Below are positions 27,444 to 35,698 of a DNA stretch of 36,755 bases, piece after piece; positions within the stretch are counted from its first letter, which is position 1; every line of letters begins with the position of its first letter. Source of the DNA: Clostridiaceae bacterium (lineage in GTDB: Bacteria > Bacillota > Clostridia > Acetivibrionales > DULL01); the NCBI GenBank assembly GCA_012840395.1, contig DULL01000002.1, positions 1 to 36,755 of the forward strand. The letters are read 5' to 3'. A program made the translations under genes and the position numbers. The notes beneath the pieces were generated by a model. That model was given only the letters and a program-made list of their open reading frames with translations, was not told where the DNA came from and did not search any database.

Positions 27444-27953
27444 TTACCTTACTTTTTTTAATTTTTCAACATAATACTGTATAAAGAGGGTATAAACATA
27501 ATCATAAATTATGAAAACCACCTCCATAACTATGATTATGAACCATAAAGATATTGAATCATTTAGTTGGGCAATAAAGAAAATTCTTATAATTATAAAT
27601 GCCAGTGCCAGGCATATATTGAAGAAAAGAACTTTCAAAACGTACTCACTAACTATTTTCCCAATTCTCTCTATATAGGATTTTAGAATTCCATATGTTC
27701 CGAAAAAAAGGAAATATGGAATAAGACCTATTTTATCCGGTACAATAATAAAGGCCAGAATGGATGTTACCAGGTAGAAAATCCACCCACTTCTTAAGCC
27801 TCCCTCAATAATCATAACTGCAGAAAAAAATGAACTTAAAACATATAACGACAATTTTACAGTAGGAGTAATAGATTCAACATATAATAATATGACTGTA
27901 ATGGCAGCCAATATTCCGCCTAATGTAATGGCCTTTCTGTTAACAGCAACCAA
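27444..27953 (-). CDS. Conserved multi-pass membrane protein of unknown function
   Basis: A 169-residue very hydrophobic protein with about five membrane segments (roughly 10-28, 32-50, 55-82, 104-127 and 137-158) and basic ends ([14 protein letters not shown]). No catalytic or binding motif is evident; the layout recalls small S-component-like membrane proteins, but this is not enough for a call. The start is TTG 27953 with GGAGG eight bases upstream, within the last codons of the DnaJ-like gene (14 bp overlap), which shows translational coupling. It is the last gene of the DUF5685-DnaJ cassette, so it may be the membrane partner of those two proteins. Confidence 0.75.
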   Translation of the reverse strand: MVAVNRKAITLGGILAAITVILLYVESITPTVKLSLYVLSSFFSAVMIIEGGLRSGWIFYLVTSILAFIIVPDKIGLIPYFLFFGTYGILKSYIERIGKIVSEYVLKVLFFNICLALAFIIIRIFFIAQLNDSISLWFIIIVMEVVFIIYDYVYTLFIQYYVEKLKKVR

Positions 27954-28572
27954 TCAGATCTCCTCCCATACATTCGCAGCAACAGTCGGAACAAATTAAA
28001 CACTGACACATCGTGCAAAAATCAGGTCCCTGTGAATAACCTTTTCTATAGGCAGTATCCCAATACTGACCTCCTGCCATATTAAATCGGCTCAGGGCAG
28101 CTCTGTATTCATAGTTAGAAGGATCCATATTTACTGCAGTCTGAATATGGGAATAAGCTTCATCATACCAACCTCTACGTAAAAAAACCAGGCCTTTTAA
28201 ATAATACCACTCTGCATTTCGGATGGATGATCTGCTTAGCAACTCTTCTGCAGCACCAATATTTCCGTTATTTATATTCATTCTAATCCTCTGAAATAAC
28301 CCGCTGTCATTACCTGCTCCACCATACTGGCTTCCATTTTTTCTTGTATCACTGCTATTGCCTGTGTATCTTCCAGCTCTTGAAAATCCGTTTTTAGCCA
28401 GGTAATCATAAGCTTCATTTATTTCGCGAAGTTTTTCTTCTGCAAGTTTCTCCAACGGGTTACCTCTATACTGATCAGGATGATATTTTTTTACCAATTC
28501 TCTGTATGCTTTTTTTATTTCTTCCTCGCTGGCTCCCTCTCTTACTCCCAGTACTTCATACGGATTTTTCAA
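27940..28572 (-). CDS. J-domain protein with TPR-like middle and cysteine-rich tail
   Basis: A 210-residue protein. Residues 1-65 are a J domain ([23 protein letters not shown] at 31-33, [10 protein letters not shown]), which stimulates DnaK ATPase. About 90-165 contains tetratricopeptide-like helices ([40 protein letters not shown]). The last 26 residues hold ten cysteines ([20 protein letters not shown] then a final CC), suggesting a metal or redox site. It is not DnaJ itself: it lacks the Gly/Phe region and zinc-finger repeats. It overlaps the DUF5685 gene by 17 bp and the membrane-protein gene by 14 bp. The cassette probably acts as one unit; its process is unknown. Confidence 0.85.
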   Translation of the reverse strand: MKNPYEVLGVREGASEEEIKKAYRELVKKYHPDQYRGNPLEKLAEEKLREINEAYDYLAKNGFSRAGRYTGNSSDTRKNGSQYGGAGNDSGLFQRIRMNINNGNIGAAEELLSRSSIRNAEWYYLKGLVFLRRGWYDEAYSHIQTAVNMDPSNYEYRAALSRFNMAGGQYWDTAYRKGYSQGPDFCTMCQCLICSDCCCECMGGDLIGCC

Positions 28573-29443
28573 ATTCTCTACAACTCCCTTTTTCCAATAT
28601 CTTTTCTGTCTTTCTCAACATACCCAAATAAATAATATTCTCTAAAATACCGGCATTATTACCTTTTTCCAGCAGCTCAAAAGCCTTTGATATTTCTGAA
28701 AGGCAATACATGAGATTCATTTTTATACGCTCTTTAATTTGCTCTTTAAATTCTTCAGTATTCTGCCCCTTATAGTTAAACTGGTAAATTAATGGATTAT
28801 ATTTTTTCTTCTTATAATCTATGTCAATATCATGGTAAGCATCAAGAATATATATCCATTTTCCCAGATTATAACCTAGCCATCTTAATATTTTATCAAG
28901 CTTTTCATCCTGACAAAAAGGCTCATAAGCTGTCACTTCCTCCATTAATTTTGCAAAAGGTTCTGCAACCTCATCAATTGACGGACACTTTACTTTTTCC
29001 AGATTGTGAAGAAGGTTTAGTTTTTTCTCAATTATATCACACTTTTTTGGATATTTTTTATACAATTTACAATAGGCTCTTTTGAGGTAAAGCACTCCCA
29101 TGCCTGCCAAAACAGATTTGTCGTCTGCCCAGTTATCTTTCAGGTTATGGTATGCAAGAATTATATTAATATCAGAAGCATAATCAATAACCTCCGAGTC
29201 TCTTGCAACAAAAAGTTTTTTCAGAGGATGAATAAAACATTTTTCCTTCCTGATTTTTACGTTTTCCCTGCTGATAGAATCTAAAAGAAGAGCAAGGAAA
29301 GCTGAATCATAATTAAGTGAGATACGGGTAATTTGCCCAAACCTGTCTCCGATAGATTTGCAAACACCACAGTAGTAGGCTCTGAATATCTCATACTCTT
29401 TAATTTTCAGCTCCGGTTTTTCCGGTAGAATATATCCGAACAT
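28556..29443 (-). CDS. DUF5685 family protein
   Basis: A 295-residue soluble, mostly helical protein of a clostridial family of unknown function. It opens [20 protein letters not shown] and has [14 protein letters not shown] with a Cys25-x2-Cys28 pair, [11 protein letters not shown], and a later [20 protein letters not shown] that resembles the acidic helix of metal- or isoprenoid-handling all-alpha proteins; that resemblance is only suggestive. Cysteines recur (FIHPLKKL preceded by KEKC; KKCDII; KVKCPS), so metal binding with the Cys-rich J protein is possible. The start ATG 29443 uses AAAGGGAAG. It is first in a tightly overlapping three-gene cassette. Confidence 0.8.
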   Translation of the reverse strand: MFGYILPEKPELKIKEYEIFRAYYCGVCKSIGDRFGQITRISLNYDSAFLALLLDSISRENVKIRKEKCFIHPLKKLFVARDSEVIDYASDINIILAYHNLKDNWADDKSVLAGMGVLYLKRAYCKLYKKYPKKCDIIEKKLNLLHNLEKVKCPSIDEVAEPFAKLMEEVTAYEPFCQDEKLDKILRWLGYNLGKWIYILDAYHDIDIDYKKKKYNPLIYQFNYKGQNTEEFKEQIKERIKMNLMYCLSEISKAFELLEKGNNAGILENIIYLGMLRKTEKILEKGSCREFEKSV

Positions 29444-29507
29444 CTTCCCTTTAAAGTTTCCCTTTCAAGAATAGCTAAGCAAAATAATATATCTTTTTAG
29501 CAAAACT

Positions 29508-29516
29508 ATTATATCA
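29508..29516 (-). promoter_or_regulatory. Candidate extended -10 for the DUF5685 cassette
   Basis: Minus strand TGATATAAT (hexamer 29508-29513) 65 bp before the DUF5685 ATG. No good -35 hexamer is seen. The rest of the 281-bp divergent gap (29444-29724) shows no gene; it holds a short TGCCA...TGGCA inverted repeat near 29621-29639. Confidence 0.4.
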
Positions 29517-29724
29517 GTTTTCACAGGCAAAATTAATATACTGCTTTAACAATAAGTTGCTAGATTAATATTTACATTTTTATTGTCATTGCTATATTAT
29601 ATTGATAATTGAAATCATTTTGCCAGTTTTTATATGGCATATGCGTTATTAAAGAAAACAACATATGAACAATTTTTTACCTAAACTAGCATAAAAAATT
29701 TAGAAAACATAAGCGAGGTAGTTT

Positions 29725-31098
29725 ATGAATTCACTAGACATAATAAAAGAAGCCAGGTTTGCACTAAAATCTCTCACAGTATACAGAAATCTTCTTCAGG
29801 ATAAGGTTTTCGAGAGCCTCTCTTGTTTGCTGGAATGTTTCTTTACTGGTTCAGAGGCTTTAGATCCTGAAAAAACATTGCATTATTACTGCCAGTTGTT
29901 TAACTATCTTAGTACATCAGACAGATTTATTTCTCTAAAAAACTATATAATTGAAAGTATTATTTTAAATGAAAATCCTTTTTCCCTTCAGGCAGAAAAA
30001 AGAGAGTTTTCAATGATAGATAGCGCCCTTAAAGAAGCTGCTAAAAGTGATTTGCATTGTCTGGAGGCTATTTCCAGGTTGTCATCAGAGCATATCAAGG
30101 ATTATCTGCTTAACTGCCCTACCTTAAATATATTTAAAAATATTATTAATAATCTTCCTTCTTGGAATATGTCCTTTGAAAGTATAAAAAATGCACCAGC
30201 GTCATATATTTCTGAAGAAGATCTCTATAGCCTGAAAGAAAAGCTGTGGAATCATGATAATTGGAATCTTTACCTGGAGCAACTATGTAATTTTTATAAT
30301 AAATGGGGTTGCGGTATTTTTAGCAGATATAAAGCTTTTATATGGGAACATTCAGGAACATGTGGATTTTTAAAAGGTGTTGAATCCCCCGATCCGATTA
30401 CTTTATCTGACTTGATAGGCTATGAAGAAGAAAGACAAATAGTAATAGAAAACACTCTTCATTTTCTAAGAAATTATCCGGCAAATAACATTCTTCTTTA
30501 CGGTGACAGAGGAACAGGAAAATCATCTACTGTAAAAGCAATACTGAATGAATTCTTTAAAATGGGTCTCAGGGTTATTGAAGTTCCAAAAAAAGATCTA
30601 ATAGATTTTCCAAAAATAATTGATTTAGTAGAAAAAAGGAAACATAAATTTATATTTTTTGTTGATGACCTGGCCTTTGAAGATAATGAAGAAAACTATA
30701 CTGCTCTTAAAGCTGTTCTGGAAGGTAGTCTCGAGATTAAACCTGCCAATGTTTTAATATATGCCACTTCAAACCGGCGCCATTTAATTAAGGAGAAGTT
30801 CAGCGACAGAGCGGGATTACACTCAGGAATAAAGGAAGACGAAATCAGAGCTGGTGATACTATTCAAGAAAAATTGTCGCTTTCTGACCGTTTTGGCATA
30901 ACAGTATCATTTATCTCTCCAGATAAAAAGAAATATCTCAAAATAGTGGAGGGTATTGCAGTTAAGAGAGGCTTGAATGTAGACACCGAATATCTTCATA
31001 CAGAAGCTTTAAAGTGGGAATTATGGTATAATGGAAGATCTCCAAGAACAGCCCGTCAGTTCATTGACTGGTTGGAAAGCAAATTATCCGAAAAGTAA
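29725..31098 (+). CDS. AAA+ ATPase of the DUF815 family
   Basis: A 457-residue protein. The N-terminal half (1-220) is helical and lacks recognisable motifs. The C-terminal half is the DUF815 AAA+ module: ITLSDLIGYEEERQIVIENT, NNILLYGDRGTGKSSTVKAI with Walker A at 260-268, Walker B KFIFFVDDLAFED with Asp314/Asp315, sensor-like LIYATSNRRHLIKEKFSDR, LSDRFGITVSF and GRSPRTARQFIDWL near the end. The biological role of the family is unknown. Start ATG 29725 has GAGGT upstream. It is divergent from the DUF5685 cassette and 125 bp before the SIS gene, which has its own promoter. Confidence 0.88.
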   Translation: MNSLDIIKEARFALKSLTVYRNLLQDKVFESLSCLLECFFTGSEALDPEKTLHYYCQLFNYLSTSDRFISLKNYIIESIILNENPFSLQAEKREFSMIDSALKEAAKSDLHCLEAISRLSSEHIKDYLLNCPTLNIFKNIINNLPSWNMSFESIKNAPASYISEEDLYSLKEKLWNHDNWNLYLEQLCNFYNKWGCGIFSRYKAFIWEHSGTCGFLKGVESPDPITLSDLIGYEEERQIVIENTLHFLRNYPANNILLYGDRGTGKSSTVKAILNEFFKMGLRVIEVPKKDLIDFPKIIDLVEKRKHKFIFFVDDLAFEDNEENYTALKAVLEGSLEIKPANVLIYATSNRRHLIKEKFSDRAGLHSGIKEDEIRAGDTIQEKLSLSDRFGITVSFISPDKKKYLKIVEGIAVKRGLNVDTEYLHTEALKWELWYNGRSPRTARQFIDWLESKLSEK

Positions 31099-31130
31099 GG
31101 TAATAATTTGAATAGTAAGGCAGTAATTTG
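31094..31130. repeat. Direct repeat (2 x 17 bp, 20-bp period) over the SIS-gene promoter
   Basis: AGTAAGGTAATAATTTG (31094-31110) and AGTAAGGCAGTAATTTG (31114-31130) match at 15 of 17 bases. The first copy includes the stop codon of the DUF815 gene, the second runs into the -35 box of the SIS promoter. The spacing of two helical turns suits a regulator site, but a chance duplication is possible. Confidence 0.5.
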
Positions 31131-31156
31131 ACAACTAAATATCAAGGACTTAGAAT
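31128..31156 (+). promoter_or_regulatory. Promoter of the SIS-domain gene
   Basis: TTGACA (31128-31133), 17-bp spacer, TAGAAT (31151-31156), about 68 bp before the ATG at 31224. Confidence 0.65.
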
Positions 31157-31223
31157 AATAGTATAACAAAAGTTATTAAAGAGAAAAAGCAATAATAATT
31201 GTCAATCGAAGGGAGTTTTTTTT

Positions 31224-32261
31224 ATGTTATTGATGTGGAAAGAAATAATGGAGCAGCCTTCGGCAATTGAAAGAAATTTTGCTTCTAATTCTCCAAAGAT
31301 CGATCAAATTCTGGAAGAAATAAGTAATAGGAATATTCATTGCGTTTATACTGCAGCAAGAGGAACCTCAAATCATGCTGCTTTCTACGGCAAATATGCA
31401 TTGGAAATGACAGTTGGAATACCGGTTTCTTTAGGTGCTCCTTCAATTACAACAATTTATGGCAAGAAAGTGAATTTTGAAAATTGTTTGGTTATAGCAA
31501 TCTCCCAGTCAGGAAAAGCAGCAGATGCTTTAGAAGTCATTAAAGAAGCCAACCGCCAGGGAGCTTTAACAATTAGCATAACGAATTATCCAGATTCTCC
31601 CTTGGCTCTGGAAGCTAAATATCATCTCTGTTGTGAAGCAGAACCCGAATTAAGTGTAGCTGCTACAAAAACTTTTACATCACAGATGTTTCCTTTTGCA
31701 TTACTGGCTGCAAAATGGGCTAAGGATAATGAATTAATTCAAGAGCTTAAGAAAATACCTGAAAAACTAACTGAGACTTTTAAATTAGCTGATATTATTG
31801 AAAATAGGGTTGAGAGATACCGCTTTATGAATGAGTGCTTTGTACTTTCAAGAGGTGCCAACTATCCCATAGCCCTTGAATCAGCTCTTAAAATCCAGGA
31901 GACTACATATGTAAGAGCAAAAGCATTCCCTACTTCCGAATTCTATCATGGACCCATAGCAATGCTTGATAGGGAAATCCCTGCCATACTCTATGCTCCT
32001 GAAGGTCCTTCCTTTAAGAATTTGCAGGAAATGGCCCTCAAGCTGAAAGATAAAGAAGTTGAAACTGTTGTTGTGTCAAATAACGCCGAAATGCTTTCTA
32101 TGGGAACAACTGCATTCAGAATACCTGAGACCAGCAATGACCTAATTTCGCCATTCCTTTGTGCTGCTGTTGCCCAGATGTTTGCATGTAAACTATCCCT
32201 GGCAAAAGGATTAAACCCAGATAGTCCAAGAAGCTTGAGCAAGGTAACCATAACTTTATAA
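31224..32261 (+). CDS. Double-SIS sugar-phosphate isomerase/deaminase (GlmS C-terminal-like, NagB-II type)
   Basis: A 345-residue cytoplasmic enzyme with two SIS (sugar isomerase) domains and no glutamine amidotransferase domain, so it is not a full GlmS. Domain 1 (about 30-170) has YTAARGTSNHAAFYGKYALE, ISQSGKAADALEVI and the conserved ELSVAATKTFTSQ. Domain 2 (about 195-335) has LSRGANYPIALESALKIQET and AFPTSEFYHGPIAML, with the family ending PRSLSKVTITL. Such stand-alone proteins act as glucosamine-6-phosphate deaminases or related aminosugar or fructosamine-phosphate enzymes. No amino-sugar transporter or deacetylase is adjacent, so the exact substrate is open. Start ATG 31224 follows GGGAG by eight bases. 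Confidence 0.88.
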   Translation: MLLMWKEIMEQPSAIERNFASNSPKIDQILEEISNRNIHCVYTAARGTSNHAAFYGKYALEMTVGIPVSLGAPSITTIYGKKVNFENCLVIAISQSGKAADALEVIKEANRQGALTISITNYPDSPLALEAKYHLCCEAEPELSVAATKTFTSQMFPFALLAAKWAKDNELIQELKKIPEKLTETFKLADIIENRVERYRFMNECFVLSRGANYPIALESALKIQETTYVRAKAFPTSEFYHGPIAMLDREIPAILYAPEGPSFKNLQEMALKLKDKEVETVVVSNNAEMLSMGTTAFRIPETSNDLISPFLCAAVAQMFACKLSLAKGLNPDSPRSLSKVTITL

Positions 32262-32262
32262 T

Positions 32263-32337
32263 CAGGAGCAAGGGGACCAGGAGCAAGGGGACCAGGAGCA
32301 AGGGGACCAGGAGCAAGGGGACCAGGAGCAAGGGGAC
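32263..32337. repeat. Five perfect tandem copies of a 15-bp unit
   Basis: The unit CAGGAGCAAGGGGAC is repeated five times without a mismatch, starting two bases after the SIS-gene stop. The last copy supplies the outer end of the left arm of the hairpin that follows, so the array looks like a slippage expansion of the hairpin's edge. It is GC-rich in an AT-rich region. Confidence 0.95.
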
Positions 32338-32386
32338 GGTTCTTCTGCTTCCGTCAAAACGGAAGCAGAAGAACCGTCCCCTTGCT
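32327..32386. repeat. Perfect 28-bp inverted repeat with CAAA loop (palindromic mobile-type repeat)
   Basis: Left arm 32327-32354 and right arm 32359-32386 are exact reverse complements around a 4-nt loop. The core GGGGACGGTTCTTCTGC / GCAGAAGAACCGTCCCC resembles a type of interspersed palindromic repeat I know from clostridial and other genomes (from memory, not searched). It lies between convergent genes but has no T tract on either side, so it is not a typical intrinsic terminator, though it could still stop or stabilise both transcripts. Confidence 0.9.
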
Positions 32387-32396
32387 TCCTGGAGGT

Positions 32397-33578
32397 TTAT
32401 ATTTTGCAGCATTCCTTTAATACTTCAACTGCATAGTCTATATCATCATAGCTCAACACATCTGACACCTGAATACGAATTCTTGCCTTCCCTTCTGGAA
32501 CAACCGGATAACCAAATCCAATAGCATATACACCTTTTTTCAACATAGCATCTGCTATCCTTATAGCCTCAGCAGTATCACCTATCATAATAGGTATAAT
32601 AGCACTGTCTCCTTCCAGAGGTGACAAACCAGCATTACGAAGTGCCTTTCTCATATATTCGGTCTTTTTCTTTAATGAACCAACTATTTCAGGATTTACC
32701 TTCAAATAATTTACAGCAGCAAGAGAAATTCCTGCTATTACTGGCGGAAGTGAATTGGAGAATAAGTGAGGTCTTGATTTCTGAACAAGCATGTCAATAA
32801 CAGATTTTTTAGCAGCTATAAATCCTCCTCCTGCACCTCCCAAAGCTTTACCGAAAGTTCCCGATATTATGTCAACTTTACCAATCATGCCATAGTATTC
32901 TTCTGTTCCTCTTCCTGTCTTTCCTATTACACCTGTAGCATGGGAATCATCCACCATAACAAGAGCACCATATTTCTCCGCAAGATCTACTATTCCTGGC
33001 AAAGGTGCGATATCTCCCTCCATGGAAAATACCCCATCTGTAACTATCAATGCAGTACCTTTGTCTCCGGCTTCCTTCAATCTTTCCTCCAGTGAATCAA
33101 GGTCAGCATGTTTATAGGTACACCTGTTAACTCCCTTCCCCACCAACCTGCAACCATCAATAATGCTTGCATGATTTAGTTCATCAGATATCACCGTATC
33201 CCCGGGACCTAATAATGCTGGTATAACTGCAGTATTTGCATTCCAGCAGGAAGTATATGTAAGTGCGGCTTCTCTGCACAGAAACTCTGCCACAGTTTCT
33301 TCGAGTTTCCTATGTATATCAAAAGTACCACATATAAACCGTACACTTGCGGCACCTGCACCGTATTTTTCTAAAGCCTCAATTCCTCCTCTGATGATTT
33401 CAGGTTTATCAGTCAGACCAAGATAATTGTTTGAGCAAAGAATTATAACCCTGCCATATCCTTCTATTGCAGTTTTATTAGACAGTTTCTCAGTAAGATA
33501 CTGAAGTTTCTTATATGTTCCTGTTTTTTTAAGCTCTGTTAATGTAGAATCAAGATTTTCATAAAAAAGTTTTTTCAA
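32397..33578 (-). CDS. kbl: Glycine C-acetyltransferase (2-amino-3-ketobutyrate CoA ligase)
   Basis: A 393-residue PLP enzyme of the alpha-oxoamine synthase family that splits 2-amino-3-ketobutyrate with CoA to glycine and acetyl-CoA. Seen: LCSNNYLGLTDKPEI, GAGAASVRFICGTFDIHRKL, SDELNHASIIDGCRL, VMVDDSHATGVIGKTGRGTE and SGTFGKALGGAGGG with PLP lysine 244 (same number as in E. coli Kbl). Start TTG 33578 is preferred: GGAGGGAGG lies at the right distance, and the N-terminus MKKLFYENLDSTL then matches the family; a GTG at 33596 lies upstream of that site. The related 8-amino-7-oxononanoate synthase is less likely because tdh lies directly upstream. Confidence 0.93.
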   Translation of the reverse strand: MKKLFYENLDSTLTELKKTGTYKKLQYLTEKLSNKTAIEGYGRVIILCSNNYLGLTDKPEIIRGGIEALEKYGAGAASVRFICGTFDIHRKLEETVAEFLCREAALTYTSCWNANTAVIPALLGPGDTVISDELNHASIIDGCRLVGKGVNRCTYKHADLDSLEERLKEAGDKGTALIVTDGVFSMEGDIAPLPGIVDLAEKYGALVMVDDSHATGVIGKTGRGTEEYYGMIGKVDIISGTFGKALGGAGGGFIAAKKSVIDMLVQKSRPHLFSNSLPPVIAGISLAAVNYLKVNPEIVGSLKKKTEYMRKALRNAGLSPLEGDSAIIPIMIGDTAEAIRIADAMLKKGVYAIGFGYPVVPEGKARIRIQVSDVLSYDDIDYAVEVLKECCKI

Positions 33579-33690
33579 TGATTCCTCCCTCCTCACATTA
33601 AATAACTTCTATCATCAAGTTCAGATACCTGAGCAAATACATACATATGATTAACTTAAGATATACGATTAACTCATTATATATGATGAA

Positions 33691-34722
33691 TCATCCTATC
33701 CTGAGCAATACTTTCACCGCTTCCTGCTTTTCCATCATAATAAATCCCTTTTCAACCTCATCCATGTCAAGAACGTGTGTAATTACCGGGTCAATGTCAC
33801 TTCCGTGCTTCTGAAGGAACTGGTCGCATTGATACCAAGTTTCAAATATTCTTCTTCCGGTTATTCCGTGAATTGTAATACCTTTAAAAATAATACTGTC
33901 TGCAAAATTAACTAATATATCTCCTGCAGGTATCCCCAGAAAGCTTGCATTTCCTCCATTTGACAAAACCTCAAGGCCAAGATTAATTGCACTTTTATTT
34001 CCGCTCATTTCAAGAAGCACATCTGGTCCTAATCCATCTGTTAAGTCAATAATCTTTTCTTTCAGATCACCTTCCCATGGATCAAATACCGCATCAGCCC
34101 CCAGTTTCAGAGCTATATCCTTTTTATACTGTGAAGGTTCAATTACAATAACTTTTGAAGCACCGTTAATTAATGCTATTGGTATCGCAAATAAACCTAT
34201 GGAACCTGCTCCAGTTATCAAAACGGTTTTAGAAGAAACATCCTGAGCCATTACAGTGTGCATGGCATTTCCCAGTGGATCAAATAAAGCTGCATACTCG
34301 TCAGGTATTGAATCATGTACAGGCCACACATTATCTGCAGGAACTGTAATGTATTCTGCAAAACAACCATTTCTGTCAACTCCAATTATTTCAACATCCT
34401 TGCAAACATGACCAAAACCTGTTTTGCAATATTTGCATCTCCCACAGGTAATATGCCCTTCTGCAGACACTCGTTGTCCCACTGTCAAACCTTTACAATT
34501 TTTCCCTACCTGGCATATTTCTCCAACAAATTCATGTCCTATGATTAAAGGAGTCTTAATTCTTTTCTGAGACCATTCATCCCATTCATAGATATGCAAA
34601 TCAGTTCCACAGATTCCTGCAATTTTCACCTTAATCAGAACTTCATCCTGAGAGGGTTCCGGAATTTCTGAAGTAATAAGGCTTATTCCTCTGTCTTCTT
34701 TTTCTTTAACTATAGACCTCAT
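33691..34722 (-). CDS. tdh: L-threonine 3-dehydrogenase
   Basis: A 343-residue zinc-dependent medium-chain dehydrogenase that oxidises threonine to 2-amino-3-ketobutyrate with NAD, the substrate of Kbl. Catalytic zinc residues Cys38 (AGICGTDLHIYEWDEW), His63-Glu64 (IGHEFVGE) and structural zinc cysteines 93, 96, 99 and 107 (CGRCKYCKTGFGHVC) are at the same numbers as in E. coli Tdh. The nucleotide fold has LITGAGSIGLFAI (168-180). Start ATG 34722 is chosen from family length; an in-frame reading extends to 34755 but has no better site (AAGAAGG lies 11 bp before this ATG). It is 112 bp ahead of kbl and divergent from the XRE-cupin gene, with a strong promoter at 34822-34850. Confidence 0.94.
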   Translation of the reverse strand: MRSIVKEKEDRGISLITSEIPEPSQDEVLIKVKIAGICGTDLHIYEWDEWSQKRIKTPLIIGHEFVGEICQVGKNCKGLTVGQRVSAEGHITCGRCKYCKTGFGHVCKDVEIIGVDRNGCFAEYITVPADNVWPVHDSIPDEYAALFDPLGNAMHTVMAQDVSSKTVLITGAGSIGLFAIPIALINGASKVIVIEPSQYKKDIALKLGADAVFDPWEGDLKEKIIDLTDGLGPDVLLEMSGNKSAINLGLEVLSNGGNASFLGIPAGDILVNFADSIIFKGITIHGITGRRIFETWYQCDQFLQKHGSDIDPVITHVLDMDEVEKGFIMMEKQEAVKVLLRIG

Positions 34723-34815
34723 CAAAATCACAACCTTCTTATTTGCAGAACACAATTTCCTATGCTATACTAAATAAGCAGTAGCGAAATTATGTTGTTT
34801 AATATATTGTATCTA

Positions 34816-34843
34816 TTGTTCATTATATTACCACTAGTAATAT
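34816..34843 (+). promoter_or_regulatory. Candidate promoter of the XRE-cupin gene
   Basis: Plus strand TTGTTC (34816-34821), 16-bp spacer, TAATAT (34838-34843), about 36 bp before GTG 34880. It overlaps the tdh promoter face to face, so both would share the palindrome. Confidence 0.45.
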
Positions 34844-34850
34844 ATGTCAA
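34822..34850 (-). promoter_or_regulatory. Consensus promoter of tdh-kbl
   Basis: Minus strand TTGACA (34845-34850), 17-bp spacer, TATAAT (34822-34827): both boxes are perfect consensus. Leader to the tdh ATG about 93 nt. Confidence 0.85.
34824..34844. promoter_or_regulatory. Palindromic operator inside the tdh promoter
   Basis: TATATTAC (34824-34831), 5-bp centre CACTA, GTAATATA (34837-34844): a perfect 8-bp-arm inverted repeat that fills the spacer of the tdh promoter and also covers a possible plus-strand -10 for the regulator. The XRE-cupin protein encoded 36 bp away is the likely ligand (inference). Confidence 0.6.
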
Positions 34851-34879
34851 TACCTTTATTTGTATTGGGAGATGGTTTT

Positions 34880-35440
34880 GTGGTTTCCGGCCAACCGCCA
34901 AAAGTAGGAAAAAATATTATGAATCAAAGAAAAGCAAAGGGTATGTCTCTTGATGAACTGGCAAAACGTTCAGGAGTATCAAAGTCTATGTTGTCCCAGA
35001 TAGAACAGGAAAGGACAAATCCTACCGTTATTACTGTATGGAAAATCGCCCGTTCGCTGAATCTATCAGTGCAAGAGCTCATGGAAGCAGGTTCTGATTC
35101 AAACATAGATGTAATAAGATATGATGACTCACCTGTTATTTATTCCGAAGATAAATTATGTACTATAAGAATTAATTCTCCTATTTACATGGCTGATAAT
35201 CTGGAATTATATTATTTTACATTTAAGCCCGGAGGGGTGAACCGTTCTCTTCCTCATTACCCGAATGCAGTGGAGTTTTTAACTGTAATTACAGGACAGT
35301 TAAAAGTTACTTCAGGTGAACATTCAACTATATTGAACAAGGGTGACACTGCCCGTTACAGAGGCGACAGAGAACATTCCATTGAGAACATTTCAAACAA
35401 TGTTTCGGAAGCCTATCTCGTTGTATGGTTTCCCAAATGA
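34880..35440 (+). CDS. XRE-family regulator with C-terminal cupin sensor domain
   Basis: A 186-residue transcription regulator. The N-terminal helix-turn-helix is MSLDELAKRSGVSKSMLSQI with the family continuation EQERTNPTVITVWKIARSL; the C-terminal 110 residues are a cupin barrel (LELYYFTFKPGG, HYPNAVEFLTVITGQLKV, LNKGDTARYRGDREHSIENI) that would bind a small effector. Start GTG 34880 is chosen because GGGAG lies eight bases upstream and the HTH family begins near there; an in-frame ATG at 34844 has no site and lies within the promoter. It is divergent from tdh-kbl, so control of threonine breakdown by an amino acid or related effector is the simplest reading. PuuR-like proteins share this layout. 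Confidence 0.88.
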   Translation: MVSGQPPKVGKNIMNQRKAKGMSLDELAKRSGVSKSMLSQIEQERTNPTVITVWKIARSLNLSVQELMEAGSDSNIDVIRYDDSPVIYSEDKLCTIRINSPIYMADNLELYYFTFKPGGVNRSLPHYPNAVEFLTVITGQLKVTSGEHSTILNKGDTARYRGDREHSIENISNNVSEAYLVVWFPK

Positions 35441-35508
35441 AAATTTAAAATAATAGCAGTTCTGATACATTTCTTTTCATTGTTTTCCTCAGTTCAATAA
35501 ATTTCACT

Positions 35509-35640
35509 TCAATAATTAAGCTCTCTTGCTTTAGCTACAACCTGAACTTGCCTGTTTACTCCCAATTTATCATAAATATTCTTAATATAGCTCTTTACAA
35601 TATTTAAATACTCCGGTAATATAATTGTTTTCAAAATACA
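35509..35640 (-). pseudogene. Remnant of a LuxR/MalT-type regulator (C-terminal HTH only)
   Basis: Read on the minus strand, the stretch ending at TGA 35509-35511 gives VKSYIKNIYDKLGVNRQVQV followed by VAKARELNY, the recognition-helix end of a LuxR-type helix-turn-helix. Upstream the frame continues as LKTIILPEYLNI, which does not match the family, and no start or ribosome binding site is seen. It is a decayed tail of a larger gene. The gap from 35441 to here shows no other gene. Confidence 0.65.
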
Positions 35641-35698
35641 GTACTCCTAAAGGGATTCCTTGAATGCGTTTTGTTTAGATCATTATCTCTTAAGGCAC

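Noticed and set aside
31991-32251. Antisense open frame within the SIS gene
   Set aside because: Shadow of a conserved coding sequence with clear SIS motifs on the plus strand.
32263-32386. Possible CRISPR array
   Set aside because: The units are contiguous 15-mers without spacers and lead into a palindrome; no cas gene is present.
32116-32412. Minus-strand frame encoding VPLLL repeats
   Set aside because: The repeats are only the translation of the 15-bp tandem array, and the frame runs antisense into the SIS gene.
33643-33674. Imperfect repeat around GATTAACT in the tdh-kbl gap, and an 11-bp palindrome at the tdh stop
   Set aside because: Only 12 of 14 bases match in an AT-rich gap, and the palindrome is short with no T tract; neither supports a regulatory or terminator call.
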